A DNA stretch of 64,000 nt from Granulicella arctica (GCF_013410065.1 NZ_JACCCW010000002.1:1178001-1242000); one strand, 5' to 3'. Positions 25,307 to 35,169 are shown, counted from the first letter of the stretch. A program made the numbers and translations. Notes: generated by a model not told the origin, from the sequence alone.

Positions 25307-28300
25307 TTAATTGACTGGTATGCCCGTACTCGCAGTAGATGTTACATAAGCATCTCCAACCGAAGGAACATAAGAAGCTGTCACTTGATGCGTGCCAGAT
25401 CCTGTTAGCGTTATGCCGCTCAGGTTGACGATAGCAGTCTGTGTTCCGAAATGTATCCCAATGACATTGCTACCAAACGTTGTGACCGCAAGATCCTGTT
25501 TCCCGTCGCCGCTGAAGTCAGCCACGGCGAGTTGGTACGGTGCCGTAAGAGATGCGTATGTTACCTGCGTCTGGAAGGTCCCATTTCCTATACCTGTGAG
25601 TATGCTTACTGAATTGTCAGTGTTGTTGGCGACAGCCAGGCTTTGCTTGCCACTGCCATCGAAGTCCAGTGCCACAACAGAACTTGGCGCTTTCCCTGTC
25701 GCATAGGTGACCTGTGGATGTAATATGCCCCCACCGCTATTCAGCAGCACACTAACCGTGTTGCTGGCGAAGTTAGCAACAGCAACGTCTGGCAAGCCGT
25801 CGCCGTTAAAGTCTGCGACCACGGCCGAGTAAGGTGTAGCTCCAGTGCTGTAGAGGACTTGCGGCTCGAAGGTACCATCGCCCTTACCCAGAAGTACTCC
25901 TATCGTAAGGTCGCCGCCATTCACAACCACCAAGTCTAGGTTGCCGTCTCCATTTAAGTCGGCTACTGCGAGTGCGTCAGGATCGGTACCGACGGGTGTA
26001 GTCGTCTGCGCCAGGAAGGTACCATCGCCCTTACCCAGAAACACTCCGACCGTTTTATCGTGGAGGTTTGTAACCGCTAGATCAGCAATACCATCGTTAT
26101 TCAAGTCAGCTACCGCTACAGAATATGGCTCGGTTCCCGTAGTGTACGTACTTTGAGCCATGAAGGTACCATCGCCCTTACCCAGTAGTACACTTATCGT
26201 ATTGTCGAAGAGATTGGTTACAACCAAGTCTGCATTCCCATCATTATTGAAATCGCCAACAGCTATTTGATAGGGGCCCGATCCAACCGTATACGAAACC
26301 TGTGTCTTGAAGGTGCCGTCTCCATTGCCCAACAGCACGCTCACTGTATCGTCAGCCAGATTGGTCACTGCAAGATCTGGATAACCGTCATGGTTGAAAT
26401 CGCCGGTCACGGACACTAATGCCCCCGTGCTTTTCGCTCCAGAGGCGTAAGTAGTTGGTCCCGAAAGCGTCTGCGTAAGCGGTGTTGGAAGCGCAGAACC
26501 GAGGAGCGCATTACCGTTAGTCACATCACGAAACTGGACTGTACCACCGGGTTTTACCTGACCGTAGAACGTTGCAACATCCGTCAGCGTATACGTTCCG
26601 GACAACGCATATGAGAGCGCCTCCGTTGATCGGTAATTACCAAACGCTGCCACAACGAGCGTCGTCTGCGCAGAAGTCTTTCCGGTGAAGGCTTTCGTTC
26701 CCTGAAACTGCGCGAGCAACGTATGAGTACCCACACCCGGAACGATCTTGATTGTTCCCACGCCGAGAGAGTTCAATTCCGCCGTCCCGATCAACGAGGT
26801 CGGGGTCGTTGATGTGTCGTAGAACTCCACTATACCGTCGGGAACAGGGTCGGAGGTCAAAGTCGAGGTGACAGTTGCGCTCACCGTCACGGCTGTTTCG
26901 GCGTTGACCGGCGAGACAGGTGAAACCGCAATGGCTGTCAATGTGGACGTGGCCAATACGGTCACACTCTGATTTGAGGTGTTACCTGTACCTGCCTCAT
27001 TGGAGGTGGCCGTTTCACTGTTGTTCTTTACACCAGCGGTCGTACCTGTAACATTGACAGCAAACGTACAAGCTCCCGAAGCCACAATCGTTCCATTAGC
27101 GAGTGAGATCGTTCCCGAGCCATTGGCTGCAGTGATCGTTCCAGCGCCACAGCTTCCTGTTACCACACTTGAAACAACCAGTCCGCTGGGCAGTGTATCG
27201 GTGAGACTCACTCCGGAAAAAGCGGTGTTGGAGTTAGGGTTGCTAATAGTAAACGACAGCGACGTGCTCGTATTGATTAGAATTTTGGCTGCACCGAAGC
27301 TCCCCGTGACGCTAGGCGGGGCATACACATTGAGGGTCGCAGAAGCGGTCGAGCCCGTCCCACCATTTGTCGAAGTAACAACGCCTGTAGTGTTGGTATA
27401 GCTCCCAGCGCTTGCGCTGGTAACGTTGACCATGACAGTGCAGGACGAACTTACCGCCATCGATGCGCTCGTTAGTGAGATAGAAGAGCCACCGGCAGTC
27501 GCTGTCAGTACTCCTCCACTGCATGTCGTAGCAGCACCATTTGACGAGGCTACCTTCAGGTTAGTCGGCAGGGCGTCTGTGAACCCAACCCCCGTCAGTG
27601 CCGTCCCCGCATTTGGATTTGCCAGGGTAAAGCTCACTTGAGACGTCACTCCCACTCCGATTGCAGTAGGCGTGAACTTCTCTGAAATAGTCGGGGGAGC
27701 AATCACAAGAGTGGGGTCGGTCGAGGTGTCGTTCGAAGTGTTCGTCTCGCCACCACCGCTTACGGTAGCAACATTGTTGAGCGTGGCCGAAACCGAGCTA
27801 CCGACGCTTACGGTAAGCGTGATAGCTGGATACGAACTTCCAGCCGCAAGTGCATCCGAGCGCGTGCAGGTCAACGTCCCCACAGTGCAGCTCCAACCGG
27901 TGCCGCTCAACGCAGTAGCCGTAAATCCGGCTGGCAGTGTGTCCGAAACGGTGACCGTTCCCGAGCTTGCTGCGTTTCCGATGTTGTGCGCCGTCAGCGT
28001 GTAGGTATCGCCAGTATCTCCGGCGTGGAAGTTGCCCGTATGACTGCTCGTAATCGTCATGTCGGAAACGCTCACGGTAAAGTTGGCCGACACGCTTGTG
28101 CCATCGACGGTAACAGTAGCCGTGCCGACACCAGATGCGGTTGCTATCGCAGTAGTCACGATCTGCGCAATGTTGCTCAACACCGTACTGGAGGAGTCTG
28201 TGGTGCCGCCGCCGTTCTGGACGATGGCAAGCGTTGCGGGCACACCGAAATACCCCGCGTCCTGTGCGGTCGTGTAGCTCGTAGCCGATGAATTTTGGCC

Positions 28301-30964
28301 CAGACTGCCTGTTGCAACAATGGATGCACCCGCCACTGGAGTGGTCGATGAAAGCGAGATCGTCAGCGTGGTATATGGAGAGAACGTGATCGTACCGGCA
28401 ACCGCCCCGCCAGTGTCACATCCGGTTCCAGTAGCAGCGCCGTTGCAGCCCCACCAATTATTAGTAGCGTTGACAGTCGCATGTGTCTCACCCGAAGTAA
28501 CGTCGCCGCTATCGCCAATCACGATGCCGGTATGCGCACCACCTGTATTCCCATGGATGCGCGAGTAGTTGATCGTCGCCTGATTTCCTGTGACGAACGG
28601 TTCTACGAATATGCCCGAGCCGTCTGCTTCCGACGCATCTCCCGCAAGTGTATTGCCCGTAAAGGTCGATGCGGTGATCGTGCTAGCCGCGTCACCCCCG
28701 ACAAAGAAACCGGCACCGTAGCGGCTCGCCATATTGCTCGTTACGGAGGTGTTAGTAAAGCTTATCGCCTCTGCACCGTAAATCCCGCCACCGTCAACCG
28801 TGGTCGAGTTCCCGGTAATTACACTGTTGCTAATTGTCGTAAGGGTCGACGTATCGTTCCCGTTGGTCTCAATACCTCCACCCTCGCCAAAGGCCGAAGT
28901 ATCGCTCGCATTCAGGCTTGCGAGCGCCTTATTGCCAGACACTGTCGTATTCGTCATCAGCAGAGAGTTATCGTACCCTAAGTAGATGCCACCACCCATT
29001 TCCGGAGTGGTGTTGCCGGAGACAGTTGAATTGTCGATCTCCAGTGGGCCAGCTCCGTTTTGAATCTCGTTGCTGGTGCCAATCGCCCCACCCGGCCCCC
29101 ACTTGGCAAATCCACCGGAAAGAACGCAGTTGTTGATCGTCAGCGTTCCAGTCCCATCGGACTCCCAGTCCATCAGACCGCCGAAGTAGTTCTGAGTAAA
29201 GGGTGAAACTTCACCGTTGTTAGTGTTGAGACCATTCTCCAGCGTCATGCCACTGAGAAACACCTCGTGCAGTCCCAGAGCATTAACGATTCCGGAATCG
29301 ACCGAAAATACCTTGTCGAGCGAATTGGCATTGATGATGGTCGAACCCGAACCCGCGCCGACGAGATTCATCGAGGCATCAAGATCATAGTGATAATTGA
29401 TATTGCCCTGGGAATCGTTCGCAGGATGAAACGCAGTCGTGAAGGTATAGGTTCCCGCCGGAATCATGATCGTATCGACCTTGCTCACTCCATTGCTTGT
29501 GGCGTCCTGGTTAGCAAGAGCAACTGCATCCCGCAATGTGCATGTGATCGCCGCGTTCGTGCAACGACCAGCCGTAACCAGGCTGTCTGAACCATCCGTC
29601 GTCGTCGTAACGGTGAACGTCTTGTTCGTCGGAGGCACCGTAAAATTGGGCTGCACGGTCCCATCGGCAACGATCAGTCCCTGGCGAGTGTCCGCGCTGA
29701 TGCGTGCCGGTACTGCCGCTGCAACAGCGTTGCTTGTGGAGTCCACCGTCACTGTGGGCGTGGTCTTTTGCTGCGTATCCTCCAACACTGTTGTGTGAGC
29801 TACCTGGACAAGCTGCCCTGATCCCATGACAAGCAAATCATCGGAACCGCCCCCACTCGTTCGTCCGCGCATCAGCAGCGGCGTTGTGCCTCCGGGGCCA
29901 ATATTGGCTAGTCGTTCGACCTCCGTCCATGCCATTCCGGTTTGCTTCACCGAAGCTACATGCTTGCTCCTGCGATTTTGTCTGGTGGTTCTGACATCTT
30001 CCAGTGTCACGGCGCGACTATCCACACCGTCACGCGCGAGGACGTACAGAGTCGCATCAGAACTAAGCACCGCAACTTGAAGAAAGCCCCTTCTGTCATA
30101 AACGAAGTTCCCGGTCGTGATCGCGGCTGCTCTATGGATGGGCAATGTTTCAATCTGAGGAGTCCCGCGTGCGACTGAATCTCCATCAATCAACAACACG
30201 TTCCCGCTCTCCTCAACCACGAAATCTTCGAGTGCCCCACCATTTAGCCGGGCAACTTCGATCTTGCGTACCGCTGATGGCACCGAGATTGAAGAGCGGA
30301 CAACTCCACCTAATTCCAACATCTGCACATGACAGCTAGCTGAGCCATTGCAAACTCCGGCAACAATTAGGGTCGATCCATCCGAGCCCCGCCATGTCGT
30401 CAGTGAGGAAATCACACCCTGCACAGACAGTGCCCTGGGGACGGAAAAACCACCCTTACCATCGCCGTCAAGCACATACACCTTACTGTCACCAAGAGCG
30501 GCGGTAACAAGGTCGAGCGTTCCGTTCCCATTGATATCGGCGGCTTTTAGAAGATCGGGCCGAACCGGAAGCAACGTTGCTTGAGCGCTCGCCACAAAGG
30601 GTGCAAGGAATTCACCTTGCCGCATCGCAGACCATTCAGCAGCTGTCGGGGCCGTTGCGACAGCTGATCCACGCTGAAAAACCAGCACACCTCCCTTCCC
30701 CGTCACATACCCGGTGACCAGATCAGGAGTTCCATCTCTATCAAAATCTGCCACGGCTAGTGAGATACCGTTTCTCCCTCCTGCCAACTGCGCTTTCAGC
30801 TCGGGCTCCGTCGCCACAATGGTCTGCGATACGGCACGCTCATTATTTCGATGGATTGAACTGTACAGGACCTGCTGTGCCCACCCCTCATCAGCAGAGA
30901 GAGTAAGAAGAGCGAGAACTCCGAGAAGAAGAGAGGCAGAACGACGCAACCAGATCACCGGCAT
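25307..30964 (-). CDS. Very large secreted FG-GAP/beta-helix/DUF11 repeat protein
   Basis: The 1885-residue product starts with a signal peptide (MPVIWLRRSASLLLGVLALL, cleaved after GWAQ). An FG-GAP/VCBS-like region follows (LAVADFDRDGTPDLVTGYV). Around 460-880 is a CSLREAI-type right-handed beta-helix (ITCTLRDAVALANQ, ISNSVITGNSTTVDGGGIYG). Next come several DUF11/Ig-like modules (GNAASSGTVTVSDTLPAGFTA) and a bacterial Ig-like repeat. Finally there are about seven FG-GAP repeats of pattern VAVADLNNDGIADLAVTN. These are extracellular, calcium-binding, adhesive architectures. ATG 30964 is chosen because GGAG lies seven bases upstream and the signal peptide then sits at the start. It has its own stop 119 bases before the RiPP operon and is probably a separate transcript. 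Confidence 0.88.
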   Translation of the reverse strand: MPVIWLRRSASLLLGVLALLTLSADEGWAQQVLYSSIHRNNERAVSQTIVATEPELKAQLAGGRNGISLAVADFDRDGTPDLVTGYVTGKGGVLVFQRGSAVATAPTAAEWSAMRQGEFLAPFVASAQATLLPVRPDLLKAADINGNGTLDLVTAALGDSKVYVLDGDGKGGFSVPRALSVQGVISSLTTWRGSDGSTLIVAGVCNGSASCHVQMLELGGVVRSSISVPSAVRKIEVARLNGGALEDFVVEESGNVLLIDGDSVARGTPQIETLPIHRAAAITTGNFVYDRRGFLQVAVLSSDATLYVLARDGVDSRAVTLEDVRTTRQNRRSKHVASVKQTGMAWTEVERLANIGPGGTTPLLMRGRTSGGGSDDLLVMGSGQLVQVAHTTVLEDTQQKTTPTVTVDSTSNAVAAAVPARISADTRQGLIVADGTVQPNFTVPPTNKTFTVTTTTDGSDSLVTAGRCTNAAITCTLRDAVALANQDATSNGVSKVDTIMIPAGTYTFTTAFHPANDSQGNINYHYDLDASMNLVGAGSGSTIINANSLDKVFSVDSGIVNALGLHEVFLSGMTLENGLNTNNGEVSPFTQNYFGGLMDWESDGTGTLTINNCVLSGGFAKWGPGGAIGTSNEIQNGAGPLEIDNSTVSGNTTPEMGGGIYLGYDNSLLMTNTTVSGNKALASLNASDTSAFGEGGGIETNGNDTSTLTTISNSVITGNSTTVDGGGIYGAEAISFTNTSVTSNMASRYGAGFFVGGDAASTITASTFTGNTLAGDASEADGSGIFVEPFVTGNQATINYSRIHGNTGGAHTGIVIGDSGDVTSGETHATVNATNNWWGCNGAATGTGCDTGGAVAGTITFSPYTTLTISLSSTTPVAGASIVATGSLGQNSSATSYTTAQDAGYFGVPATLAIVQNGGGTTDSSSTVLSNIAQIVTTAIATASGVGTATVTVDGTSVSANFTVSVSDMTITSSHTGNFHAGDTGDTYTLTAHNIGNAASSGTVTVSDTLPAGFTATALSGTGWSCTVGTLTCTRSDALAAGSSYPAITLTVSVGSSVSATLNNVATVSGGGETNTSNDTSTDPTLVIAPPTISEKFTPTAIGVGVTSQVSFTLANPNAGTALTGVGFTDALPTNLKVASSNGAATTCSGGVLTATAGGSSISLTSASMAVSSSCTVMVNVTSASAGSYTNTTGVVTSTNGGTGSTASATLNVYAPPSVTGSFGAAKILINTSTSLSFTISNPNSNTAFSGVSLTDTLPSGLVVSSVVTGSCGAGTITAANGSGTISLANGTIVASGACTFAVNVTGTTAGVKNNSETATSNEAGTGNTSNQSVTVLATSTLTAIAVSPVSPVNAETAVTVSATVTSTLTSDPVPDGIVEFYDTSTTPTSLIGTAELNSLGVGTIKIVPGVGTHTLLAQFQGTKAFTGKTSAQTTLVVAAFGNYRSTEALSYALSGTYTLTDVATFYGQVKPGGTVQFRDVTNGNALLGSALPTPLTQTLSGPTTYASGAKSTGALVSVTGDFNHDGYPDLAVTNLADDTVSVLLGNGDGTFKTQVSYTVGSGPYQIAVGDFNNDGNADLVVTNLFDNTISVLLGKGDGTFMAQSTYTTGTEPYSVAVADLNNDGIADLAVTNLHDKTVGVFLGKGDGTFLAQTTTPVGTDPDALAVADLNGDGNLDLVVVNGGDLTIGVLLGKGDGTFEPQVLYSTGATPYSAVVADFNGDGLPDVAVANFASNTVSVLLNSGGGILHPQVTYATGKAPSSVVALDFDGSGKQSLAVANNTDNSVSILTGIGNGTFQTQVTYASLTAPYQLAVADFSGDGKQDLAVTTFGSNVIGIHFGTQTAIVNLSGITLTGSGTHQVTASYVPSVGDAYVTSTASTGIPVN

Positions 30965-31118
30965 AAACAGGCTCCGAGAACAGGGCACAACGTGGGCAGG
31001 GTATCCGAGGAATCTCCGCGCCACTTACTTTTGTCTTCTGACCGAACCCAAACTAACTCTTAAGTAGCTGCATTGACAAGTAAAAATTGATAGCTAATAG
31101 CGATATAAAGTCTAATCT

Positions 31119-31658
31119 CTAGGAGCGCGCTGGGAAAACTCCCTGTAAGGCGATGATGTAGTTGAGCACTAAATAGGGTCCCATATTGTTATGCGCCTGC
31201 CCTCCTCCTGTTGAGACGACAGCACTCGAGGCCATATTGACTGGACTTGAAGCTTGCTGTGCTGAGGACGCATAGATTCCCTTGACTCCACGACCAGTCG
31301 CCCCCAAAAAGCTTGATGGCGATGGAGCCGACACCCTCCCCGCCGCTCCGCTCACAGGAAGCGTATGAGAATGGGGTGACATTTGCTGGGTATTAAGGGT
31401 AACTACCGACTCACCACCTACCTCTCCAAGATCGTAGACAGACAAGCCAGCTCCCTGCCCCATGCCAATGGCTATGCTCCCTTGAAGATTCGGCAGCGCA
31501 AAGTTGCTTGTTCCGTTTCCACCATAAAAAGTGCCAAGCAGCGAAAAGAGTGCGGTGTTCTGGGAGATCGGCAGTAGCTGCCCCTGACAGAGAGCCCAGC
31601 CTACAGGTGCAAAATTGAAACCTGCAACACGAATTTCACCTACAAATGGTTCACTCAT
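31119..31658 (-). CDS. Phage tail collar-domain protein, copy 1
   Basis: This 179-residue protein has the tail-collar fold (MSEPFVGEIRVAGFNFAPVGWALCQGQLLPI, LFSLLGTFYGGNGTSNFALPNLQGS) and the closing HNNMGPYLVLNYIIALQGVFP. Proteins of this type occur as triads in many environmental bacteria, known from 'microcystin-dependent protein' annotations, and their function is not settled. The ATG follows AGGAGG at five-base spacing. It is the last of three paralogues in tandem, 22 bases behind copy 2, without other phage genes nearby. Confidence 0.88.
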   Translation of the reverse strand: MSEPFVGEIRVAGFNFAPVGWALCQGQLLPISQNTALFSLLGTFYGGNGTSNFALPNLQGSIAIGMGQGAGLSVYDLGEVGGESVVTLNTQQMSPHSHTLPVSGAAGRVSAPSPSSFLGATGRGVKGIYASSAQQASSPVNMASSAVVSTGGGQAHNNMGPYLVLNYIIALQGVFPARS

Positions 31659-31680
31659 GAATTCCTCCTCATAAAAACGC

Positions 31681-32175
31681 TCAGTTGCGCGATGGAAAGA
31701 TACCCACTAGAGCAATACAGAAATTCACCACAAGATACGGAGGCATATTCTGATGGGGCTGGCTACCGCCCGTAGGGCTCGATCCAGAGCCAAGCGTAGT
31801 AGTGGCTGCTCCGGAGTACCCCTCGTCGGTAAGCACACCCGGAAAAGCAGCGGCAGGTGAAGGAAGCGCTCCAGCCACACTCGCCGCAGTAAGTGAATGA
31901 CTGTGCGCTGGCAATTCAGGAATCGTGAGGGTATGGTTCGCCTCCCCGCCGGCCTGCCCTATGGGGTAACTACTACTCGTGTCCAGCGCGAACGATCCCT
32001 GTAGATTCGGCAGAGCGAACGTCGTGATCCCGTTCCCGCCATATTGCGTCCCCAACAAGGAAAACAACGCCTGATTCTGACTGATGGCTAATAGTTGGCC
32101 GTTGCAAAATGCCCAGCCTTGCGGCGGAAAGTTGAATCCAAACGTCGAGATCTGGCCAAGAAATGGTTCGCTCAT
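31681..32175 (-). CDS. Phage tail collar-domain protein, copy 2
   Basis: The 164-residue paralogue keeps the same frame of motifs: FLGQISTFGFNFPPQGWAFC, LLGTQYGGNGITTFALPNLQGS, and HQNMPPYLVVNFCIALVGIFPS. It is shortened in the middle against copy 1, where the variable loop between the HSHSL histidines and the end lies. It lies in tandem, ten bases after copy 3 and 22 before copy 1. The three differ most in that loop, which in phage collars and receptor-binding proteins is exposed. Function unknown beyond the fold. Confidence 0.88.
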   Translation of the reverse strand: MSEPFLGQISTFGFNFPPQGWAFCNGQLLAISQNQALFSLLGTQYGGNGITTFALPNLQGSFALDTSSSYPIGQAGGEANHTLTIPELPAHSHSLTAASVAGALPSPAAAFPGVLTDEGYSGAATTTLGSGSSPTGGSQPHQNMPPYLVVNFCIALVGIFPSRN

Positions 32176-32185
32176 AGAGAAACTC

Positions 32186-32686
32186 CTAACCCTGACTGGG
32201 ATAGATACCGAATAACGAAATGACGTAATTCATACACAGATAAGGCATCCGGTTGTCGTGTGGTTGACTTCCAACGCTTGGAAAGTTGGGAAGCATGGTT
32301 CCAGACGTAGCGCCTGCCCCGCTTGCATACTGCTCCTCTGTCGATCCGGCGAAGAAAGCACTACCCGGAGAGGTTGTATTCCCATTTCCGCCCTGTGCTG
32401 CAATTGCATGGGTGTGCTGGGGTAGTTGCGCCGTCGTAAGCGTCACGGTTTCTACCCCCGCTTTACTTCCAATAATGTAAGAACTCCCTTGGTGGAGAGG
32501 TGCTCTGCCTTGCAAGTCGGGCAGGGCAAACGTTGTTTGACCGTCGCCCCCATAAGTCGTCCCAAGTAAGTTGAAGAGCACATCGTACTCAGCGATCGAG
32601 AGTAGCTGGCCCTGGCAGATCGCCCAGCCTTCTGGAGCAAAGTTGAAGCCAACGAGCCGAATCTCACCAACATATGGGTTGCTCAT
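32186..32686 (-). CDS. Phage tail collar-domain protein, copy 3 (first in operon)
   Basis: The 166-residue protein is the promoter-proximal member (VGEIRLVGFNFAPEGWAICQGQLLSI, LLGTTYGGDGQTTFALPDLQGR, QPHDNRMPYLCMNYVISLFGIYPSQG). The HTHAI histidines match those in the other copies. The ATG at 32686 has AGGGGAT upstream. The three copies were probably made by old duplication, since they share the framework but little else. No structural phage genes, holin or terminase are present, so this is a domesticated set rather than prophage. Confidence 0.88.
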   Translation of the reverse strand: MSNPYVGEIRLVGFNFAPEGWAICQGQLLSIAEYDVLFNLLGTTYGGDGQTTFALPDLQGRAPLHQGSSYIIGSKAGVETVTLTTAQLPQHTHAIAAQGGNGNTTSPGSAFFAGSTEEQYASGAGATSGTMLPNFPSVGSQPHDNRMPYLCMNYVISLFGIYPSQG

Positions 32687-33009
32687 CTATCCCCTCTCTA
32701 TGCTCGGCACAAGATACATCGCCGATTCGAAAAAACAGTCTTCCGTACCCCGACTCTTCCTCACGGGAATATCCAAACTGATTTTGAAGACGCCTGAAAC
32801 AGAAAACAGAACAAATACTTTTGTAATCGCCGCAACAGTAATCTTTACCGTCAAATTCGGCAAGTGAAATATATCGAGAAATTCGTGACTTGCTAAATCG
32901 CTTACAGGTCATCAAACTATTCAAACCAAAGTAACACATGAGAATAATTTACTTGGTTATTTAAGTAATTTTAAATTTCATTACTATGCGGCCATCGCCT
33001 TTATTTTCT
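32687..33009. other. AT-rich upstream region of the collar-protein operon
   Basis: 323 bases between the DUF6916-like gene and copy 3. The stretch near 32930-32990 is very AT-rich and likely contains the promoter. I see no gene or clear repeat in it. Confidence 0.4.
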
Positions 33010-33288
33010 TCAGTTCTGCGGCGGTGGCTCCATGCGATTGAAGATAGCTTCATATTCCATGACTCCACGTGTCACTCCAATTAGAGTGAGAAAGACAATC
33101 ATCGGATCGCCCTCGACCGGTCTAAGCTCCACACACGCGGATGGAAGAACGGGCCTCATGGGGCCATGAAAGAGGACCGCAAAACTATTACCCACATCGA
33201 CCTCGACTTCGGCCCTTGGAACCCTGAGCGGTTGCACCCTTGCGACAAGAAGCTCCACTGCCTCATCACCTGAAGCGCTTGCCATCAC
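33010..33288 (-). CDS. DUF6916-like protein
   Basis: This 92-residue protein matches what I remember of DUF6916, small proteins encoded next to tail-collar triads. It has an N-terminal strand (VQPLRVPRAEVEVD), then FAVLFHGPMRPVLPSACVELRPVEGDPMIVFLTLIG and the closing MEYEAIFNRM, where F-x-x-x-F-x-G-P and Y-E-A-x-F-N are the recurring features. It lacks a signal peptide. It lies upstream of the collar triad on the same strand, after the acetyltransferase gene. Role unknown. Its start is uncertain, since two ATGs follow each other and upstream codons remain open. Confidence 0.55.
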   Translation of the reverse strand: MMASASGDEAVELLVARVQPLRVPRAEVEVDVGNSFAVLFHGPMRPVLPSACVELRPVEGDPMIVFLTLIGVTRGVMEYEAIFNRMEPPPQN

Positions 33289-33335
33289 CCGGCTACCGAT
33301 CAGCGAGGAGAAGTAGGCTCTGGTAAATCCCTGCT

Positions 33336-33860
33336 CTACTTCGCCTCCAACTCCATCGACTCATGGACGGGAGGAGTATCGGGAAATTCATTCATCGGTT
33401 CACGCAGTTCCATGGCCACATTCATCCCATCACAGCCTGTCCGGACGAACCCCAGGCGAGAATAGAGCCGTTCTGCCCGGTTACCTAAACGAACCGAGAG
33501 CCGCAGTGGCAACCGTGCTCGTCTTGCTCGCGTGCACAGTACTTTCAAGATGCTTGTCCCCACTCCCGCACCACGCCAAGGGCCCAGCAAAGCAACGTCA
33601 ACTAATCGGATCTCACTCGAACTCTCATCAATCAGCACCCGCCCCACACGCACGGATTCCATCCATATAACTTCGTTGACCGCATTTGGAAACTGGGCCT
33701 CGTAGGTTGTCCTCTGAGCCCGATATTGCATTGCCAGCATCTCACCGAGTGCCGAGGGTGGCAACCCAAGCGGAATGTACTCTTCCGAGTGGGCATCGCC
33801 GAACAACTCCCTCAGGAAGTCTTCGTCCGCCAGCGTTGCGGGATGCAACCTATGCTCCAT
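33336..33860 (-). CDS. GNAT-family N-acetyltransferase
   Basis: The 174-residue protein shows the GNAT core: strand and turn VDVALLGPWRGAGVGTSILKVL, where the R/Q-x-x-G-x-G/A acetyl-CoA loop reads RGAGVG, and RLSVRLGNRAERLYSRLGFVRTG at the C-terminal end of the fold. Start ATG 33860 is chosen because GAGG lies five bases upstream; the upstream reading lacks homology. Substrate is unknown. Such acetyltransferases commonly accompany tail-collar triads and DUF6916 genes, and this one is just upstream of them on the same strand, so they may form an operon. Confidence 0.8.
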   Translation of the reverse strand: MEHRLHPATLADEDFLRELFGDAHSEEYIPLGLPPSALGEMLAMQYRAQRTTYEAQFPNAVNEVIWMESVRVGRVLIDESSSEIRLVDVALLGPWRGAGVGTSILKVLCTRARRARLPLRLSVRLGNRAERLYSRLGFVRTGCDGMNVAMELREPMNEFPDTPPVHESMELEAK

Positions 33861-34089
33861 CATTTCCTCAATGTAATTGCTTCCTGCCTCGTCAAGCAGA
33901 ACGCTAACGGATAGGAGCACAGCCAGCTACCGAGCTCTGGTACGGCTATAGATACTACCGACACTCTACTCTCGCTGGATACAATTGCCGGCAACGCGGC
34001 AGTTTCCACGACTACCTTCGCAACTTTTTACTGGCATCTTTAGCCAAATCTCGAGTAGTATCTGACAGCTTCGGTCCTGCGAGGTTTTT

Positions 34090-34605
34090 ATGCACAATCG
34101 TAGACATTTTCTAGTCGCATCCGCAGTTCTGGTTACTGGCGCTGCGTTCCCAACGTCTCTCTTTGCTTCCCGTATCGACGACGACCTATTCACAAACACC
34201 AGCTTGGGCGCCTACTCTCAAGGCCTGCTAACGCAGGCGAACTTCGAGCACGTTATCGGGTCGCAATTCACTCTGCTTCTTAAAAACAACGACGCTACTC
34301 ATCTGTATCTTCGAACAGTAGAGCCCCTCGGACCGCAGGGCGGGGGAGCCTTTTCATCGCAGACGTCACCCGCTGTGCGTCGCGCCAAATCGTTGACCAT
34401 TCCTGTACCAGGCTCAACCGGCTCAGCCAAGCAAGTCGTCGGCTTTCACCTTACATTCAGCACCGAGAGCACCACATTCGACCAGGGGACTTACTTGATC
34501 GACCACGGCACGTTAGGACGTTTTGCGCTCTTCCTTGTTCCCGGCAATCAGACTCCCGGAAGCTGCGGTGCAACATTCACCTCTCTTGCCAAAGGCGAGA
34601 CATAG
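34090..34605 (+). CDS. Exported DUF6916-like protein
   Basis: This 171-residue protein begins with a twin-arginine-like signal (MHNRRHFLVASAVLVTGAAFPTSLFA). The mature part has LTQANFEHVIGSQFTLLLKN, VVGFHLTFSTESTTFDQGTYLIDH and LGRFALFLVPG, the F-x-x-x-x-G-x-x-F and F-x-Q-G-x-Y features of DUF6916. It is divergent from the acetyltransferase/collar genes and the second member of this family within 1.3 kb, this time exported. The pair suggests an inside and an outside partner of the collar proteins. Function is unknown. Confidence 0.65.
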   Translation: MHNRRHFLVASAVLVTGAAFPTSLFASRIDDDLFTNTSLGAYSQGLLTQANFEHVIGSQFTLLLKNNDATHLYLRTVEPLGPQGGGAFSSQTSPAVRRAKSLTIPVPGSTGSAKQVVGFHLTFSTESTTFDQGTYLIDHGTLGRFALFLVPGNQTPGSCGATFTSLAKGET

Positions 34606-34950
34606 GCATTATCGGGTACAGAGCCCGGCCTACGCGTCTATCCCGAAGTTCAGGCCCCCATGCGGGCGGCTGGAATTGACCTGAGTACCGTCAGCAAGTG
34701 CCTTTATGTTTCGGTCTAAAGCGTGACGATTGGCAGACCCGCGATCCTAAAAGGCTTTCGCCGGACGGGGTGCGTACTATCCGGGATGAGGTCAGGGAGA
34801 TAGTGCGATTGCTAGTCTGCGACCTTAGTAGCTAGCGCTTAGAGCTATCCCTGAAATGCTGGCTGGGCGGGTAGAGTTTGATCGATGATTTGATATTTCG
34901 CATGGAGTGTCCTTTCCTTAGCGCACGCTCCTTCATCATCACGAAGATGC
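34606..34950. other. Non-coding stretch before an integrase remnant
   Basis: 345 bases without a convincing gene. It may be worn DNA at the edge of a former mobile element, given the integrase remnant that follows. Confidence 0.4.
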
Positions 34951-35169
34951 CGGAACTAGACCTACCTTTCCTGACTTGACGAGACGGGCGCTCCGATGAA
35001 GGTGCAACAGGAGTTGATGCGTCACGCCTCAATCCAAACGACGATGAGCGTTTACGGGAGGGCAATGACAGGCTCGAAGCGCGAAGCCCACAGTCAGGTT
35101 GTAGTGCTTGTATTTGGCAAAAAACTGGACATGCGAAAGGGGGACTTAAACACCATAGTCCTTCAATGA
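34951..35169 (+). pseudogene. C-terminal remnant of a tyrosine recombinase
   Basis: In one frame the sequence reads TYLS, stop, LDETGAPMKVQQELMRHASI and then QTTMSVYGRAMTGSKREAH. This is the C-terminal box of phage-type integrases: His in LMRHAS and the catalytic Tyr in SVYG. An in-frame TGA (34972-34974) stands where Trp is usual, and TAG occurs at 34957. The N-terminal two thirds are missing. It lies 85 bases from a tRNA-Met 3' half on the opposite strand, so together they mark a dead insertion site. Confidence 0.8.

Noticed and set aside
25392-30584. Many long open frames on the plus strand opposite the FG-GAP protein
   Set aside because: They are low-complexity (Val/Pro/Ser-rich) mirror readings of a repetitive gene, have no ribosome binding sites and no family features.
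31119-32686. Prophage, from the three tail-collar genes
   Set aside because: No capsid, terminase, portal, lysis or integrase genes are near; collar triads occur alone in many genomes.
34832-35065. Minus-strand open frame over the integrase remnant
   Set aside because: It is the mirror of a recognisable integrase C-terminal box on the plus strand.
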